A stretch of DNA of 15,902 nucleotides from Acidobacteriota bacterium (GTDB taxonomy: Bacteria; Acidobacteriota; Terriglobia; UBA7540), in contig JAJYNF010000169.1 of assembly GCA_021786455.1 (NCBI GenBank), forward strand, positions 1 through 15,902, given 5' to 3'. The notes below the pieces were generated by a model. That model did not search any database. It was not told the DNA's origin and saw only the letters and a program-made list of their open reading frames with translations. Positions 14,549 through 15,902 of the stretch are shown here, piece by piece; position 1 is the stretch's first letter, and every line of letters begins with the position of its first letter. A program made the translations under genes and the position numbers.

Positions 14549-15676
14549 ATGACGCATCCTTCCCCGTCCGAGGTTTTCATGCGAGAAGCGCTTCGGCTGG
14601 CACACCGTCCCGTCTCGCTTCCCTACCCCAATCCGTGGGTCGGTTGTGTGGTGGCGAATAGCGGCGAGATTCTCGGACGCGGCTACCACTGTGGACCGGG
14701 CACGGACCACGCGGAGGCGATGGCCCTCAAGCGAGCGGGCCCTCGAGCTCGCGGGGCGACTCTCTACGCTACCCTCGAGCCTTGCTGCCATTACGGACAT
14801 ACTCCGCCGTGCACAGATGCTATTCTCCGCGCCGGTATCCGCCAGGTCTTCTATGCCATACCCGATCCTAATCCCGCCGTCCGCGGACGCGGAGCACGCA
14901 TCCTGCGATCGCATGGCGTTCGCGTCCGCGCCGGCCTCTGTGCCCGGGAGGCAAGCGCCTTGAACGAGGTTTACCTTAAATATCGAGCCACCGGCTTGCC
15001 CTTCGTGACCGCTAAAGTGGCCGCTTCTCTCGACGGCAAAATCGCTACCCGCACCGGCCAGTCCCGTTGGATTACCGACGCCCGGGCAAGAAGCGCAGCC
15101 CGGTCACTTCGAGCTCAAAATCAGGCTGTCCTGGTTGGAATCCGCACCGTTCTGGCCGATGACCCGCACCTTGGCTCGCGCATCCCCGAGGCGGTCGAAC
15201 CGTGGCGGGTCGTCCTGGACTCGTGGCTGCGCATTCCAGTGGAAAGTCAGGTCGTGAAATCGGGAAAGTGCATCGTGGCATGTGCCCGCGGTGCAGCCGA
15301 GGCGAAAGCACGCCAACTCGAGCGGCGGGGCGTCAAGGTGTGGAGATTTCCCGGCCGGAAAGTCTCCATTTTGCCGCTCCTGCGGCGGCTGGCTCGTGAG
15401 GAAATCATCAGCGTTCTCGTCGAGGGAGGCTCGGAAGCGTTGGGCAGCTTTTTCGACACCCGCGCCCTGGACCGCGTCTATTGGTTTCTCGCGCCGTTGA
15501 TTATCGGCTCAAGAAAAAGCCTCAGCGCGGTGGCCGGTCGCGGTGTTGCTGACCTGAAAGGCGCAGTACGACTCCGCCACCCGCAAATGAGCTCCGTTGG
15601 CCAAGGCTGGTTACTGCAAGGGAACCTCAGCCCCTGGGCCAGGCTCGGTGTAAGGGCCTGGCCTTTCACCCCGTAG
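14549..15676 (+). CDS. ribD: Bifunctional riboflavin biosynthesis deaminase/reductase
   Basis: RibD deaminates the GTP-derived pyrimidine and reduces its ribosyl side chain to ribityl with NADPH. The N-terminal cytidine-deaminase-like domain (about 1-145) has NPWVGCVVA, the zinc site DHAEAMAL, and LEPCCHYGHTPPC with the remaining zinc Cys. The C-terminal DHFR-like reductase domain (about 150-360) begins FVTAKVAASLDGKIATRTGQSRWIT and has LVGIRTVLADDPHL, and later VLVEGGSEALGSFF. At 375 aa it is slightly long. The usual end corresponds to GWLLQGNL, and the last 15 residues (SPWARLGVRAWPFTP) are encoded by a terminator-like hairpin. ATG 14549 lies 6 bases after the ribBA stop, and the only Shine-Dalgarno-like run (AAGGTG, 14531-14536) is rather distant. 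It is the last gene of the operon. Confidence 0.95.
   Translation: MTHPSPSEVFMREALRLAHRPVSLPYPNPWVGCVVANSGEILGRGYHCGPGTDHAEAMALKRAGPRARGATLYATLEPCCHYGHTPPCTDAILRAGIRQVFYAIPDPNPAVRGRGARILRSHGVRVRAGLCAREASALNEVYLKYRATGLPFVTAKVAASLDGKIATRTGQSRWITDARARSAARSLRAQNQAVLVGIRTVLADDPHLGSRIPEAVEPWRVVLDSWLRIPVESQVVKSGKCIVACARGAAEAKARQLERRGVKVWRFPGRKVSILPLLRRLAREEIISVLVEGGSEALGSFFDTRALDRVYWFLAPLIIGSRKSLSAVAGRGVADLKGAVRLRHPQMSSVGQGWLLQGNLSPWARLGVRAWPFTP
15637..15667 (+). terminator. Intrinsic-terminator-like hairpin inside the 3' end of ribD
   Basis: GGCCAGGC (15637-15644) and GCCTGGCC (15656-15663) form a perfect 8-base GC-rich stem with an 11-base loop, followed directly by TTTC. The T-run is short but the position at the operon end is right. 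The stem lies before the ribD stop (15674-15676), so the gene's last codons overlap it. Confidence 0.55.
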
Positions 15677-15711
15677 TATGCGCTCGTGCGGCCAGCTCCG
15701 CACGCTATGGT

Positions 15712-15739
15712 TTGCGGGGAACCGCTGCTGAGATACAAT
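15712..15739 (+). promoter_or_regulatory. Candidate promoter downstream of the riboflavin operon
   Basis: TTGCGG (15712-15717) and TACAAT (15734-15739, five of six matches) are separated by 16 bases. Transcription from about 15746 would give a leader of about 136 nt before the ATG at 15882. Confidence 0.4.
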
Positions 15740-15881
15740 GAGTCGCCGCCTCTCTGCGAGTTCGCACCCAAGCATCGAGATTGGCGGGTGGGAGGGGCGT
15801 CGGAAAGGTCGCTCACCCTGGCGGGATGTGGGGTATAGAGATTTTGCGAGAAATCTTTGACGCACCCCCAGAGGGTGAACG

Positions 15882-15902
15882 ATGAACGAAAGCCTACCGC
15901 CA
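15882..15902 (+). CDS. Possible start of a further gene, cut by window end
   Basis: An ATG at 15882 opens seven codons (MNESLPP) to the window edge. It is supported by GAGGG at 15871-15875, 6 bases upstream, and by a promoter-like site at 15712-15739. CACCC (15863-15867) can pair with GGGTG (15873-15877), hiding that ribosome binding site, and AGATTT/AAATCT (15839-15856) forms another small hairpin in the leader. Too little is visible to name a product. Confidence 0.45.

Noticed and set aside
1..15902. Mobile element, prophage, CRISPR or toxin-antitoxin content
   Set aside because: No transposase or integrase motif, no long terminal repeats, no regularly spaced repeats and no small paired genes were found on either strand.

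Overview
This is a GC-rich chromosomal window (roughly 58-60% GC by eye) from a Gram-negative-type bacterium. It encodes a TonB-dependent outer-membrane receptor and a probable lipoprotein. The mix of a DUF4380-type secreted protein, a Gfo/Idh/MocA oxidoreductase, a sugar isomerase/epimerase-like TIM barrel and a compact riboflavin operon resembles Acidobacteriota (Terriglobia/'Solibacter'-like). That placement is an inference from protein style, not a database result. I see no transposase, integrase, CRISPR array, tRNA or rRNA.

Layout. (1) 1-580, minus strand: the N-terminal half of mtnA (methionine salvage), cut by the window edge, with a perfect TATAAT promoter so close to the ATG that the mRNA may be leaderless. 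(2) 581-912: non-coding, with two pairs of direct repeats. (3) 913-1905, plus: a phosphate acetyltransferase. (4) 2140-9404, plus: a five-gene carbohydrate cluster consisting of a TIM-barrel isomerase/epimerase-like protein, a Gfo/Idh/MocA oxidoreductase, a xylulokinase-type FGGY kinase, a probable lipoprotein with a DUF4380-like (mutarotase-like) domain, and a BtuB-type TonB receptor. A candidate promoter precedes the first gene, and gaps are about 60-110 bp. (5) 9477-9875, plus: a small two-ACT-domain protein. (6) 9922-11700, minus: a long (592 aa) acyl-CoA dehydrogenase, convergent with the ACT gene. (7) 11767-15676, plus: a promoter, an FMN riboswitch, a leader of about 230 nt and the riboflavin operon ribE-ribH-ribBA-ribD, packed with 0-6 nt gaps, with a terminator-like hairpin inside the last codons of ribD. 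(8) 15677-15902: a new promoter-like site, a structured leader and the first codons of another gene.

How the genes fit together. The riboflavin operon is complete from GTP and ribulose-5-phosphate to riboflavin (RibBA, RibD, RibH, RibE), apart from the separate dephosphorylation step, and it is under FMN feedback control. The 2140-9404 cluster reads as uptake (TonB receptor), handling of sugar outside the cytoplasm (DUF4380-like lipoprotein), oxidoreduction/isomerisation in the cytoplasm and phosphorylation of a ketopentose-like sugar. It has no XylA-type xylose isomerase in view. This makes it the most plausible undescribed system here: a sugar route in which a Gfo/Idh enzyme and a TIM-barrel protein may supply the substrate of the kinase.
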